DNA of 64,000 nucleotides, taken from positions 11,123,983 through 11,187,982 of the forward strand of contig NC_052678.1 in the NCBI RefSeq assembly GCF_016802725.1, in the 5' to 3' direction. Origin of the DNA: Solenopsis invicta (Eukaryota; Arthropoda; Insecta; Hymenoptera; Formicidae). A program made the translations under genes and the position numbers. Of the stretch, positions 39,760 to 53,477 are shown piece by piece (the stretch's first letter is position 1; each line of letters begins with the position of its first letter). The notes under the pieces are model-generated. The model saw nothing but the letters and a program-made list of their open reading frames with translations. It made no database searches and was not told the DNA's origin.

Positions 39760-42700
39760 CCGTACATGGATAATTATTTATATAGATTTTACTAGATTTT
39801 ATAATAAACATCGTTATTCACATACTTTGAGAATAAATAATAAAGACTGTATATTGTCTGTACTGTCTGTACGTTATATCTGTACGTTAAATCAGTTATT
39901 ATCAGTTATTGTCAGTTATGCTACTGATATTAAATATGAATCCGTCTCGTGTTCAAAGTGTTTTATAGCGAGAGATGTTTCATATGTAGGTAAATGTAAA
40001 TCCACGCCGCGATTGTAAATTGATATCCCGATATAAAGCGCTTAATGCGAAATCGATTTATCAGACGATTCAATGAATCGAATGCTCTCGCGTTTCAATG
40101 ATAATGGCACGTGCCTTATTAACAAACCGCATTATTATTGATACGTAATACAATCGTACCTGTCAACGAAACGAAATCTCGGCGGCTTATATAAATGTTG
40201 GATAATTACGATCGTAAATCCTAATAGTTAAGTACATAAAATTGACTTGGGCAATTGATTGATCGAAACAATTGCAAGTTGGCAATTTCGGGCATGTGTT
40301 CGCAGAACTTTTGGCCCAGTTTTCACAAATGTCAAACCCGTTCGACGACCAGATGCGAAAAATCGGAAAACACTCGGCAATTAATGAGCCGATAATTCTC
40401 GGCGCAAATCACAGTCGAGAAATCTGTGCGCGTAACTTTCGCTCCGTCCCAAGAATCCTGGTCAAGGATCCTCGCGTATCGTCGTATTTCGGTGTTGGCG
40501 CGATCATAAACAGGTGCAGCGAGAAAGAGAGAAAGAGAAAGAGCAAGACTCGGGGGATGTCGCGCGCGGGCAACGAAAAATTTCGGATAAACCGGCGTGA
40601 TTGGTGCGTCGTGTGGGCAGCTGCTCGTAGCCCCCAATTAAAATAAGTGTTGTGTCGTAACAGGTGTCGCGTGATTATACGAGAACGAGGCAGGACCTGG
40701 CCAATAAATATCGCTCGCGATATCCTAGCCGATATATACATATATAACCCAAATGTGCTCGCGTGTGAGCGTACGCGTCAAACGCGAGTCACCTATGATA
40801 CGCGCGGATGCACCTGCGGATTTTTTCTAAATTAATAACTCGGCAGACTAAAAAATTCAAGATGCGTCGCGTTTCGATAATACGTACCGCACTATCGAGA
40901 GTTAATGTGAAGTATAACTTTAAGATACGAGTATTCGATTCTAAATTGTTCACTCGATCTTTGCGATGCCTCGCGTCGTTGAATTTCGGTGCGTCTAATT
41001 AAAATCGCGTCTTTTTACAGGGCGACTTCAGAAGGAGACTATAACAAAACGACTATCGCGAAATAAAATTCAAGATATGTAGGTAATACAACAATATTTG
41101 AAGAACAAGTAGAGAAAAACTAAAAAAGTTAATGAGACGAAAGAGAGGAATAGATAAATTAGCGCGAAAGTTACATTTCGTGGAGTAACGAGCGAAGGAA
41201 TCACGGTCCTTCCACCCTCCTCGCGAAGGAAGCTATAAAATCTTATTGCTCGGGCATGTGCCTCGCACGGGGTACCGTGCGTACAGAACGAGGGGAACAG
41301 CAAGCAGCAAGCGGCAACAACTCGGTCGAGAGTCACAGAGACGGAGGGAGACACGCATGCATGCGCGAAGAGTGGTAACCTCACGTGGACGATATCTCGT
41401 CGTGCGCACACGTGCGTACGCACACAACCATTTTTCCACCTACCAACCTACAGACCTACCACCGGACCTTCTATCCTAGCGCACGGTGGTAGCACGTGCT
41501 CAAATCCGAGAGCAGCTGCCCGCTCGCGAGGACAGACAGGAAGGATATTCGCTTTCGAACCCCTCCCCCTCTTCCTCTTCCTCTTCCTCTCGCCACCGCC
41601 TCTTCACTTCCTTCCTATCTCATTCTCCTTCAAGATCTGGGATACTTCCCCCTCCTTTTAATGACAAGGAGAAAAAACCGCTGGCACGTGGATGTAAAGA
41701 TGAAACGTTGCGATGAAATTATCGAGAGGTTGGAAAAGGTCGGGGCGATCCGCGTGAAGATTCTCGGATAATTCGACAATTCGCAAAGATTATAGGTCAT
41801 TTCAAATAAAACTGTTTGTAAAGAAATCAAATTTCTCCGATTTGAAATAAAATCACCAAAGAGATAAGAAAAAGACACGAACGAAGATGGCTCATGTCTT
41901 TGGAGATTTTCAAGAAATTCTTCCAAGCCAGACTGAAATTTTATCGTTTCAAAGCAAATGATTGGAACAACGTCTGTGAAAGCTCGCTTGTAGTCTATTA
42001 GGCCGATTAAACATTAAAGTCTTCAATTTCCATTATAGTTGTTTTTGTAGACGCAAAGAAACGCGATAGAAAACATTCTCAACGTTGACCGCTCACGCCC
42101 CATTTGCATTCTATGTTTAGTTACGAGGTATTAGTTATGCGCGAGAGTTCTGTTCAACGCCTCCCTACTCTTCTGCCATGCTGAGTATGCAGATTCGAAT
42201 TACCACGTTTCGAATAAAATGCAATCAATGTTTTACGGTCGCGGGTTAATTAGGCTATTCAGGAATTTAGCTACTTTCTAGGACCATAGACTCGTCCTAG
42301 TGGAAAAAAATCTGTTTCTCCCTTTCTCGCTTCTTTTTCCTAATTATAAATCTGAAAGAACAACTTTGGTCATTAAGATTAAACTTTCCAATATAAATTC
42401 TGAATTTTACTTTGATTCATGTATTAATTTTACAAAATTGCGATCGCGGATTCGAGGTGCAGCCTGCATAAAGGAAAAGAAGAATCCCCGTAATTCTCAA
42501 GCCCTCGAGCCAATCGTAAGGCCAAAAGATGCTTATTATAAGCCTATAAACGCGGCGCTTGCTCGCAAAAGAAGAAAAAGAAGAGACCCGGTAGCCAGGC
42601 CATTACGCCAAAGAGCTCGTCCACTTTCGCGAAGCAAATAATACTTGAAAAGGGCCACGCGCTGTCGCTCGCGCTCTTAGCGATAAAGATATGCTGCATT

Positions 42701-45700
42701 AATATTGTGGATATTAGATTAATAAGCTAATGCGATAGTGTTCGCGTATTAATTTCGTAATTTTCCTAAAACTTTATTTAAATGATATTTATACATCTTT
42801 TTGAAATTGATACTGTAGCTAATTTCAATTTTATTTTAATACCTCTCTAAAAAATAATATTAAAAAAGTAGAACTTTTTTATACATATACATATATATGT
42901 TTCGTGAAACTGACTTTATAGTGGGAAATTCGATGGAAATATTGCTTTTTTGTTTTATCCCTCATATTTAATTTTCAATATTTTCGTTATTATCAATATT
43001 ATTTCTTTCAAGTGTCCGAAAAGGTTGAAAAAAGTCGCTCATACCGTTCTCAACGGTACGAATTGCGATGGTACTCTCACGCAAAGTACACTTATGCCTA
43101 CCGTAATTAATTGATCAAACGTAAACTCAGCTGCCTCTCGTTACGGTCACGAACCTGTTTCTATCCACTCGGAGCAGCGCGATGGATTTGTCCCGGACAT
43201 AAAACAATTCAGACTAAACGAAGTAGCTTGAGTAAGTTTTAATTAACGAGCACGAAGCATCAGTGTTAAATTATATAAATGAAATTATAATTAAAATATT
43301 AATAAAAGCCACCCTAATAATTTGGAAAACGCTAAAGTCACGGGGGGGGAGATGAGGAGGGCCATGATCTAGATTCTAGATATACCTAGTTTGGTATCCA
43401 GAGCACTCGGACTTTCTCCCCTGTAATACGAATCGCCGACATTTCGAGGGCGCACGTACTCGCGGCAATTTCGCGATATTACACACGGCAAGTTAAAGAC
43501 GCACTGTGTGCCGACGAGTGGCGTTATACCACCAGTGAACAACGGTGCGAACGCTCTATACTCTATATATAGCGAGGCGTGTACCTGCTCGGTACTCTCG
43601 AAAAGCTGCGAGGAAAAGCAAAGGAGGGCAGAGCGGAGGTGCGCAGCAGCTGGCCTCACCGCAACATCTGGCGGTATCCGATACGTATATTCGGCATCGC
43701 CACGCGCCACTTCCAATTCCCCTGTCGTCCTTTCTCGACTTCTCTACTTCTCTCTAATGTTCGCTATTCCTCGATATTTCCCGCCCGATTTTCCTCGACT
43801 CATTACCAGCTTTCCCGGCGGCGCGACTCGACACTTTTCAGCGTGAGCTTCTTTCCCCATAATCCGCGTCGCGTCGTGTGATTGGCGCGAAAGGGGCGAA
43901 ACTTTGTTGGAGTCATTATGCTTAATTACCGAATTACGAGACGTGATCGATCATTTTCGACAAAATATAATTCCTAATTTTTGGAAAGGGAGACGTAACT
44001 AACAATAAAACAGTAAAGACTGAAAATGTATTAATCTGTCCGAGGGATTGAAAAATCTGTTCATCTTAAACAAACTCGACGCGAGATCGTGACGGGATAC
44101 ACATTTTCGAAACTCACTTCCGGCCTGTTTCGTGGCACCTTATATAGCGAGGGGTGCATAAGGCGGGAGAGGGGGGGAGGGAGATCATGATTCAACGACA
44201 CTGACGTGACGCTAATATACGTCTACGTGCCTTTTTTATACAACTTTCCAAAGACCGCCAAAGAAATAGCCCACGGGGCCGGAAGTGAATCCGCGGAGCA
44301 CAGGTTGGGAGACACTGTTTCGCTGCACGAGTGCGTGCTCGATCGACGACGCAATCCTCTTTGCTTTCAAAGGCGGGGACCGCCGTCTCGAGGCTGACGA
44401 CAAAAGTGCAACGAAGTCGGGTGATGTATCTAATTTTAGCTTCGCGTTCGACGCTCGTTGCACATTCTTCATAAATTATTCATAAAACGAGTAGCCATCG
44501 GTAAAGTGATTGTTACGACCAGAGAATGGCGTATGAATGAATTTCTAGTTATCTAAGAGAAGTTAGATCACAGTGGAAATTTGATAGGATTCAATGAGTG
44601 ACGCTAAGAGAAGGGAGCTTGGAAAGAATCTCGTAAATCTACATTTTTAAATTGCGTTCCATCTAAAAGTATAATATCAAACGTGCTCTTTAAAGTTTCT
44701 TCAATACTTTCGTACTTGAAAACGATAAAAGCAATTCCAAATAACACGTTTAAATTTCCGAATGAATAACAAACGTTTTTTTATTTGAATAAACGTTACT
44801 ATCATTTATAATCGCAAAACAGAAAGATCTCTTTCCAAATTGTTTTATAATAGACACGCGGTTGAAAAAATATCTGCCTGTTATAATCTAATTGTTGAAG
44901 GATATGTACATCGAAATTGAGTTACAAGTATTTACACAAGATACAGATGAGCACAAGTGTCAGCATTAGTCGAGAAGAGTCGTCCGAGTTGTTTATCAGT
45001 GCACGCGCAACATATACCTTATACCCGTGTGCATATCGTATCTGATACCGCCGGGGGGATGGTTTATCGAGTATGAGGATACATATTTAAGATTATGAGT
45101 TCGGCGAGGTAAGATTGCGCTTTTTACACGCACGAGCGTGTAACAGGGCAGGGGCGAGGCCTTAATTTGTAAGGGCGACGCACGTTCGGCGTTGAATCGC
45201 TAATTTCCGTAACGAAATTTACCTCGGTATTCGCGGAACGATCGGCATCGAGTAACTCGCATGCTCAGGAAGCAGGAAGGAGAGACGGAGGAAACGGCGA
45301 TAAAATCGTCCGAGTCGTTGCCCGAAAACGGGCAAGTGGGGAAGCACGAAAGGACTTGGGCGCATCGTCGGAGGATCGTGCACGGGAAGTAAGGTGGAGG
45401 CACTCATTAAACAAGGCCATTAACTCGATTGCCTTATGTCGTTGCGCGCGAATTAATTTAATCTCTTCAATTGAAATCCCAAAGGGCTCTTCGAGACGAT
45501 CGATCTCGTCGGGGTCCGCAACCTCATTGAACGACGTTCGATATCGAAGAATGTCGATTGTCAACAGATTCGATATAATACAATAGAACAACAGCGACTG
45601 AAATATTGACGGCACGATTAATTTACTGCTGTATCGATGAATAATTTCCAATCGCGATACAGAGAGAAAAATATATGGCGTAGAAAATATTACTTTCAAA

Positions 45701-48700
45701 TTCGATGTTTCTAAAACTTTTTTTTTTGTTACTAGAATTAACTACTAATAACTAGACTTCCGCAACCTTTGATAAAGGGTACGATACCATTGCTGATTGA
45801 CAATAAATATCGATTGTCCGACGTCACGTTGATAACGACGAGGCGGGTTATCGAACTGGCAGACCGAAGGAGTGAGTTTCCACCGTAAAGAGACTGTTAT
45901 TCTCGAATCGCGCGGTACGTGTTTTAGATCACAATACGGGGGGGTGCGCACATTCCCATGACAGGAAGACTGAAATTAGGTTCCCCGTCGAGTGCACGGA
46001 CCGAAAGATAATTCTCTTCCGAGCCACGAAGAGCTTGACAGCGGAGAAATTATTCTTTCGTACGATTCCCCGCGCGCACCGCTTTCGTCCCTTCCTCTCT
46101 CGTCCGACGAACTAAGTAAGAAATAGAGAAAGTTCGTCCTTCTGAAATCCGACACGTCGTATTTTAAACTCTTATCCAACGCGACTACGAAAGTTTCGGG
46201 AGAAAACGATTTATTGCAGTGGCAACGAAATCGCGATACTTAGGATGTTCTACCGCGATCTTTGAACCTGTCAAACGACAGCCGTAAAAGCCTATCGTAG
46301 AAAAAGTTTTTGCAAAATGTTACTATAATTTTATAATAATTGATTGAATGTTCTAAGTGCTTTGCAACAACTAGTTGTGAACAGCGAATACGAGTAGATA
46401 TATTATATAATAAAATATATTCATCGATTAATTTTATACGATTAATTTTATTTCGCGCGATTCAGTTTTTAATTGCCAGTATTTTGAAATATTTTTTAAA
46501 AATAAATGAGAAGAAAATCTAAAAAAAAAAATAATAATAATAATGAAAAGCACAAACTTCTTTGGTCGAGAAATTTCTTTCGACTACAATATCGGCTACC
46601 GAGGAAGTTGAATTTTTCATTTATATCATCCGGATGTACGGTTGAGACCACCTTCGTGGCATTCCCCTTCGTTCTATATTCATGCCCGCGCTAAGGTAAC
46701 GAGTTAACATTAAGGAGAAACTATCATGACTAAAGAACAAGCACTCGTTGATCGGCCGAAATATCAACGTCAAACCTGTTGATTTTACGACGTGTACGGT
46801 TCTCTGTTACAATTCTATAACGAGTAACGAGTAACGAATCATAAGCAGCCAATTCTGAAGGAAGCCATACCGTTTCTCCTAATTCGAATTGCTGCTCTGT
46901 TTCAACGCTTCGATTATTGCCGAGAATTTTTCTCGTATAATATATTGTAAGCAAGATTTATTTGTTATATATATTGCGAATGAGTTCGCAGACTGATTAA
47001 AACTCATTTCCGGAAAACAAACAAGATATATAATTAATTATGTTTTAATTTTCTAAATTTTTTAATTTCCTCAATTTTCATTTATTGCAATCTATTGAAG
47101 TTTGATATTAAATATTTTGATGACTCAACGATCAAGTTTAATGAAACTTTAAAAACACAAGTTTCGGATTTAAAGACAGAAATTTTAGATTATTACAGGA
47201 CTCGAGATTTTATAATTAGCACTTTTGATAGATTTTACTGTAATCCGATAATTTCTGCAAGATTTCTGATTCGTCCATTTTTGAACAGATGTACTTGACT
47301 CTATCAAATTTCTAATTAATGCGACAAGATCCTTTTTTCAGTGAATGAGAAGCGAAATTGTATTTAATCAATCTCGACTTTTTTTCAATAGTGTGATTCT
47401 TTTCTTTCTGCAACGGGAATTCTTCATTAGATATTGCGATAATTAAAGCTTGAGCTAAGATCGCTCGCGCGCGCGAGAGAGGTAAAGCGAAAAATAATAT
47501 TCTCTCGTTTGATTAAGCCATGATCCTTCAAACTTGTAGGATTATGAATGAAACGCGGTACTATATCCCAACTAATCTAGCGATGTCCTTGAGCCTCGAC
47601 GATACTCGACGCCTCTAGGCGGGTAGTAGCGGGCGGGTTGGTAGCGAAACTGGGAGCGAGACGGTGTAGATACGCGTAAGGAAGCGTAACGCCTACGTAG
47701 AGCCGAGCCTCTGACTCGCGACTTCCGGTCAAGCAGCAGGAAGCACGCTCGGTGCCTCGCCGCCACCGACGCCCGACTTGCCCGACGTCCCCGTCCTTAG
47801 ACGTGGCTATACCCGAGCGAGGAATTGCAAGCGGTGTTCCGAGTTTTCGACAAACGTTCTTACATTGTATTAAGTTTATCAAAGATTGTAAGGTTTGCTG
47901 CGAGAACAAAATAAGTCTAATCTTATTGTTAGTGAACTCTTCTTCAGATTATTCCGATATAATTCATTTTTTCCGTTTTGTCAAATATAGGTAGTATTAT
48001 TTTATCGAGCGAGAGACTAGTTACTTAGAAATCAAATTGAATCGAATCTCAAATTTTCCGGATTTTAATTCGGATACTAATTGAACTCAAATCAAATTTT
48101 TTCGGATTTACATTACATGTTAATTTAAATGTAATAAAATATTTTCAACGTTGACGTTACAGATCCTTTTTAATAGAAAATTAATCATAAAAAATTAGAA
48201 AATAATTACAAAAAATAAAGTGCTAAGTAAAAATTTATAAATATTATACTAATAAGTATTGAATACACATTGCACAAATTATTTTACTGCAGTATATAAT
48301 GTATCAAAGTGATAGTACTTTAATGCATTTCATGAGGAAAATATAACAATTTTAAATTTTGTTTTAAATTCTATAAAATTCTGATACAAATCTATGAAAC
48401 GTTGAAACAAATTTACGTAGACGACTGTCTATCGCACATAAATTTTTGTATAGTTTATAAGATTTAGAAATATTTAAAAAATCGATAATCAGGTACGAAG
48501 ATTGGTATATCTCTCTGATATAAGATTGATCGTGCAGGAGACATAAATGAAAGAATCAAAATTTCAGATTCGAATTGCCAGAGCATTTTTGTTTCTTTTT
48601 TTTCTTTCACGAAATCTGTATGCGTATCTCATGATTATGAGCAGAGTCCCAACGCCTTAACGATGCCGTTAATTGACCCACACGCAGCTTTTTACACGTA

Positions 48701-50430
48701 GAACTCGCGCATATTTACTTGGCGCGATCGCAAGAGCGCGTTCATGGCTTAACGATGTCGTTAATTGTCTCGCGGCGCGAGAATAAGCTACGCTTTTTCT
48801 CGGAAGTGCGAACGCGCTCAACCTGTTTCGTGCGTATAGGCACGCTTAACTTGTACACATCTAAAATCGCAAAATCCTAATTCGCCAGCGGCAAATGCCA
48901 GGTGTTTCTCTTTCTTCTACAAGTTTACAAGTCGCAAAGTTAAAATTATCGCCGACTGTGCCTTGGGCTGCGGATGGTTAACGAAACGGAGTATTCGTCA
49001 TTCCTATTATCGCGTGCAGAAATTATTACTAATTCTTCGCGAGTTTCAAACACTCGCAGAGTGCAAAATTAACACGTTCACGTATATGTAAAAATGGGAA
49101 ATATTTGTAGTATAGGCTCCGCTTAAGGCAGAAGTTCATCGAGTGTTCATCATGGGTCACATTCACGGAGCTGCAAAGTGTGTACTCCCCGAAAGGGAGT
49201 ATATACGCGGGGCCTTCGCGTTTCGCGTTTCGCTTCGCTAATCCCGTACGTTCGCACGCCGAAATAAAAGCTTTAATTTCGTGGCAACCTGCCGCCGCGC
49301 GCCGCTCCTAATTGGCATAGACGACGACGACGATGCCGGAGAACGTTCGCTCGCTCGCACGGCCGACTGCTTACCGATGCGATCGAAGGAAGAGAGAACC
49401 AGGGAGAACGGCGCACCATATTAATTCATAATTACGTAATTATCTTTCTAATTATAACACTGTGCGTGTGTCAAATTATCCCACCGTCGAGCGTCTCGGA
49501 CGAAAGACGAGGCGTGCGCTCCCAAGGACGCCGTAATTTCGAGGGTCGAATTTACGGGACGACGATTGACGGTGATTAGAAATTTTTGAAAGAGAAAAAA
49601 ATCAGTTTCGTTTTACTAGCGACAAGTTGAAAAAGTTTTGCGACAATCGACAATCTAATCGATACGTGATACGTATTATCATAGATTAGACCCTGGGGTA
49701 TGTTTCGAAGGGACATGACTATCCATCATCATAAATTTACGAGGTAGAATCGTGCAAGCGAAATAATTGACGCTAATTGACTAACTTGACATCGAAGAGA
49801 CGATTGCTAATTGCGATTTACCTGTTGATTTTCATGTAGTATCGTATCGAACTTGGTCGAACATTGATCAATTAATTCCACGGGCATTATTTATCGTTAT
49901 TCATTTTCTTGCCCAACTAGCCTTTTTCTCCCTTCCCGTTATTATTATAAGTACAAATCGAATAAATGTAAAAGTAAAATATGAGAAACAAGTAAAGTGA
50001 ATTTGCACCGTAAAAAAGTCTAGTTACGTATTAATTAGCGACTTTAAACACCCTGAAAAATATTAGTCGGATGTGCGGAGCAGTTGACAATGACCTTGAA
50101 GAAACTCGTTTCGCGACTCGCACCTGCGACTGTCAAGTTCAAGTCACGATTTGTCTCCCGATCGCATATCGATCTCATTGCCGCTCGAGAGTTAATTAGC
50201 CGCACAGATGTACCGGGCAGTTTAAAATGACACACACCGCGCAGATATGATCGCCATTCACCGTTACGGACGTCAAATATTCGCATTTCTTTCGGGAAGT
50301 GCCGCATTTTGGCGGCAAGTAGGCAAAATGTATCGATAAAAATAATTTCGTCCAAGTTTTTCACGATCGCTCGTATTTTTATACCCGCTCGTCTACGATC
50401 CCGATCGTACGCGCGAGCGAGATAACTGGA
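39760..50430. other. Intergenic stretch without supported genes
   Basis: AT-rich spacer with modest GC-rich patches near 41.2-41.6, 43.5-43.9 and 47.6-47.8 kb. Open frames are short. One minus-strand frame (45265-45699) contains a stretch around EIDRLEEPFGISIEEIKLI with ordinary protein-like composition, but no splice sites, start context or family support it. Nothing else stood out. Confidence 0.55.
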
Positions 50431-50439
50431 TTAATTAGG

Positions 50440-50760
50440 CCGGGATTGTCGAGAGCGCGCGATTAATCGCGGACTCGGAACAGCGGCACGCCTCGCGTGT
50501 ACGCCTTTCGTTCGCGGCGTACAAAAGGACGAGAGGACGAGAGGACGAGAGGACGAGAGGAAGAGAGGAAGAGAGATGCACCCGAGATCGCGCCCGGATA
50601 AAAGACGCGCTCGCGTACACCTGAGAGTAGCAGGTGCAATGCAAGGTCTCGGTCCTCTCCGGACGGAGTCCTGCTCCTGCTCCTGCTCCTCTCTCGCGTG
50701 ACAGCGTGCGCGACGCGAAGCGACGCAGCACAGCCAGGGTGCGACTGCGGTATAAAAGGA
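50440..50760 (+). promoter_or_regulatory. Possible plus-strand promoter with TATA box
   Basis: A GC-rich block with GACGAGAG tandem units (50529-50575) and CTGCTC units ends in a consensus TATA box, GCGGTATAAAAGG, at 50751. The downstream sequence turns AT-rich at once. The first ATG after it (50825) opens a 13-residue peptide, MKTILIISILGMC, and then stops. No gene is recognised downstream, so a non-coding transcript or a chance TATA match are both possible. Confidence 0.25.
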
Positions 50761-51287
50761 TCGAATGTTGAAATAATTGACAAATTGCTTTTCAAAATTA
50801 TTCAAAATAATCCTTATGGGAAACATGAAAACGATATTGATCATTTCAATACTTGGAATGTGCTAAAAACGTGCTATTATCGTTCTCTAATACTTGGAAT
50901 GAAACATAAATCATTCCTAGAAACAAATATAAGTACGTATAATTTGGTTTTCTGTGAGGAAAGACAAAATGCATTGCGAAAGCTGAACTTTTACTTTCGA
51001 ATTTAATGGTGCGATTATATAGTAAATATTTATATCTCTTGTGTTTAAGTAAATTCATATATGTAATCATAATCGAATTGTATGTATGACTCATACGAGT
51101 GTTGCGATACGACGATGTTGAGTTTGTTTCATGATTCAATGTCATTTATAGTCACTATGACGAAGAGAGGAAATGATGAAGTCGATCGTCGTGATAACTC
51201 AATTTTGCTCTACGCATTCAAGCGCAACTCTGCAACCCCTATCGTGTCCTCTCCTCTGCATTTTGTTTTCTCTCTTAGTGTACTTAC

Positions 51288-51326
51288 TTTTTGGATGCCA
51301 TTGAGCGATGGTCCGTCTTTATCCAT
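51288..51326 (-). CDS. Candidate first coding micro-exon of unknown gene
   Basis: On the minus strand an ATG in good context (GCT before ATGG) opens 13 codons, MDKDGPSLNGIQK, that run straight into a consensus donor GTAAGT at 51287-51282 in phase 0. The same frame stays open upstream for about 50 codons. I could not find a convincing downstream exon between here and Delta. It may belong to an unrecognised gene, a non-coding transcript or nothing. Confidence 0.2.
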
Positions 51327-51687
51327 AGCAGCGACCTTGACGAGAGCCTGTGACCTACGATGTCGATCGTAGTATGCGGGTTGGCAATTGTGTCGGCGCG
51401 AATAATCCACCTTCCGTTGAAGTAAGAATGTAACTCTTTGTTGCTTGTTATTGTTGTTGTTACTATTGACGTGACGAAAAATCGTGTGCGACGTGTGCGA
51501 CGACGTGAATTACAATCATCTGTTTGTATTGCAAAACAACGTAGAGTGTTAATTACTTCCGTGCTATGATAATGATACATATTACGTTACCAAACTCAAT
51601 TTAAATTAAATTATCGTGGCACATCTTGAAACTATGATAATATCTGTTTATATAATTAAATTAATTAAACCAATTCAAAATGAGTTA

Positions 51688-51699
51688 ACACACACACAG

Positions 51700-51738
<39 letters not shown>
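51688..51738. repeat. (CA)n-(TA)n microsatellite
   Basis: About 22 bases of CA with one GA, then 28 bases of TA. Confidence 0.9.
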
Positions 51739-52275
51739 GCAACCGTGTATTTCGTAAGAACAGTTTTTGGAGGAACTTAACGGCAATAGTTGGAAAGCAA
51801 CGAACTCCTAACCGACTTACAACAGGAAAGGGATATTCGCTAATTAATTCCATAAATGCGCTACACATGGGATTTTCGCAGTTCGCGCGATCTGATAAAA
51901 GGAATCACGAGGCACGAAGGATTCCTCGCGCTTGATCCCAATCATGCAGATGATGACGCGGCTCCACCGACAGCTGCATACTCGCACCATTAACCGGCAC
52001 TTCCAGCTTTCCGACACCGCTTCGTTGATCAGTCATTATCGTACAGAATCCTCGCGTTCTCCTACCACACTCGATCGACGATCGTTTGCATGTCTCTCAA
52101 GAATAAAATGCGGAAACGCAAGAGATGGAAATTATATAATTTCTACGTTCACATTTATCTTCGGAAGAAATAAAAAAAATTCAATTTTAAATTAAATTAT
52201 AAACTTCAAAATGTGCTGAATTTTACCATTATTTTTTTAATTCCAAGTTGAGTTATTAAAATACTGTATCCAATG

Positions 52276-52281
<6 letters not shown>

Positions 52282-52312
<31 letters not shown>
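52282..52312. repeat. Poly-A tract
   Basis: Thirty-one consecutive A on the plus strand, lying beyond the predicted INO80 polyadenylation site. Confidence 0.9.
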
Positions 52313-52313
<1 letters not shown>

Positions 52314-52411
52314 GATTCAAGTCAGTTGAAACATTATGGTCGATGGTGGGAAATGCGAGAAGTGTGTATCTCGTGTGTGTATCTATAATAAAATTTACGA
52401 GACAAACGTGA

Positions 52412-53477
52412 AGATGAAATTTTTATCTGTGTTTATTGCTAATATAAATACTATTCTTTTACAAATTGAATTGGCCTAACGACGTCTCGTAACATGCATA
52501 AAAAATATCGGCTAGCCGAGTCTAGTGACGGAATAATGCTATTGTTAATGAACAATGTACAAGGACGTCGAGAGAGCGATCGATGGAGAGGACGAAAGAG
52601 GTAAATCCAAAATACCTTTCTGTCCCTTTTTCTTCGTCGACGTATTCGTCGATTGATCTGATCTGTCGATGATGATGATGATGATCATCATCATCATCAT
52701 CATCATCAGAATTCGGCGCCAACGTGCACACACGACGATGCGTCGTGTCGATTATCTAATTGTACACTTAAAGTTAAAAACGAGAGCTACACTTGTACCA
52801 CATACGTAGAATCGAATCGACTGATTAATAGCAGAAATCGATCCCTTTTACTCCCGCAGCGGATTGCAGTATTTCACAAGAACGTCGCTCTTGCGCGTTT
52901 AATTGAAGAGCACGATTCAAATTGTTATAAAACCGAGAAGACGAATCCGACGGAAGGATTCGAAGGCAAGCATCGAATTAAGTACCTAACTGACGTCGAC
53001 GATTGAATTTTCTAACGTTCGACGACGGATTCCGTCGTATTTCTTACGCCGTAACTAAAATAAATACAATTGTGTAAAGTAATGATTAATTGTAACAGTG
53101 CCTAGATGTATTGTCAATTGCTGTCTCCTTTCGCACATCATAATTTAAAATGAGAAAAGGGAGCGGGACGAGGGATCTAACACTTATCGGAATTGCACGC
53201 TCGAGTCACGCGTACGGAAACACCACGTTGACGAAAGTCAAACTCTTACGAGAGACACAATAAATATATATAATATTTTCATCAAGTCTTTAAATTTCGA
53301 AAAATTAACTGTGAGTCACGCAAAATCTTTTCACTGCTTCACTCAATCTATTATCACGAATGATTCGATACCTGGCGGATAAAGAAAATGAGATCAGAGA
53401 GATCATGAAAATATCTTACCGGTATCGCAAGACGTTCACTGAGCGTTTCACCAAAAACACCAAAATCACTATTCTTC
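52412..53477 (-). other. INO80 3' untranslated region (predicted)
   Basis: The region follows the TAG stop of INO80. The first clear minus-strand AATAAA downstream of the stop is at 52437-52432, so cleavage would fall near 52410-52420 and give a 3' UTR of about 1.06 kb. It includes a perfect 34-base GAT/ATC palindrome at 52668-52701. The end point rests on the signal alone. Confidence 0.4.
52668..52708. repeat. (GAT)n-(CAT)n palindromic triplet repeat
   Basis: Six GAT units are followed by about seven CAT units and centre on TGATCA. Bases 52668-52684 and 52685-52701 are perfect reverse complements. In RNA this would fold into a simple hairpin of up to 17 pairs before allowing for the loop. 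Confidence 0.9.

Noticed and set aside
45265..45699. 144-codon minus-strand frame with a protein-like segment around EIDRLEEPFGIS
   Set aside because: No recognisable family, start context or splice sites. The lone frame in AT-rich spacer is compatible with chance.
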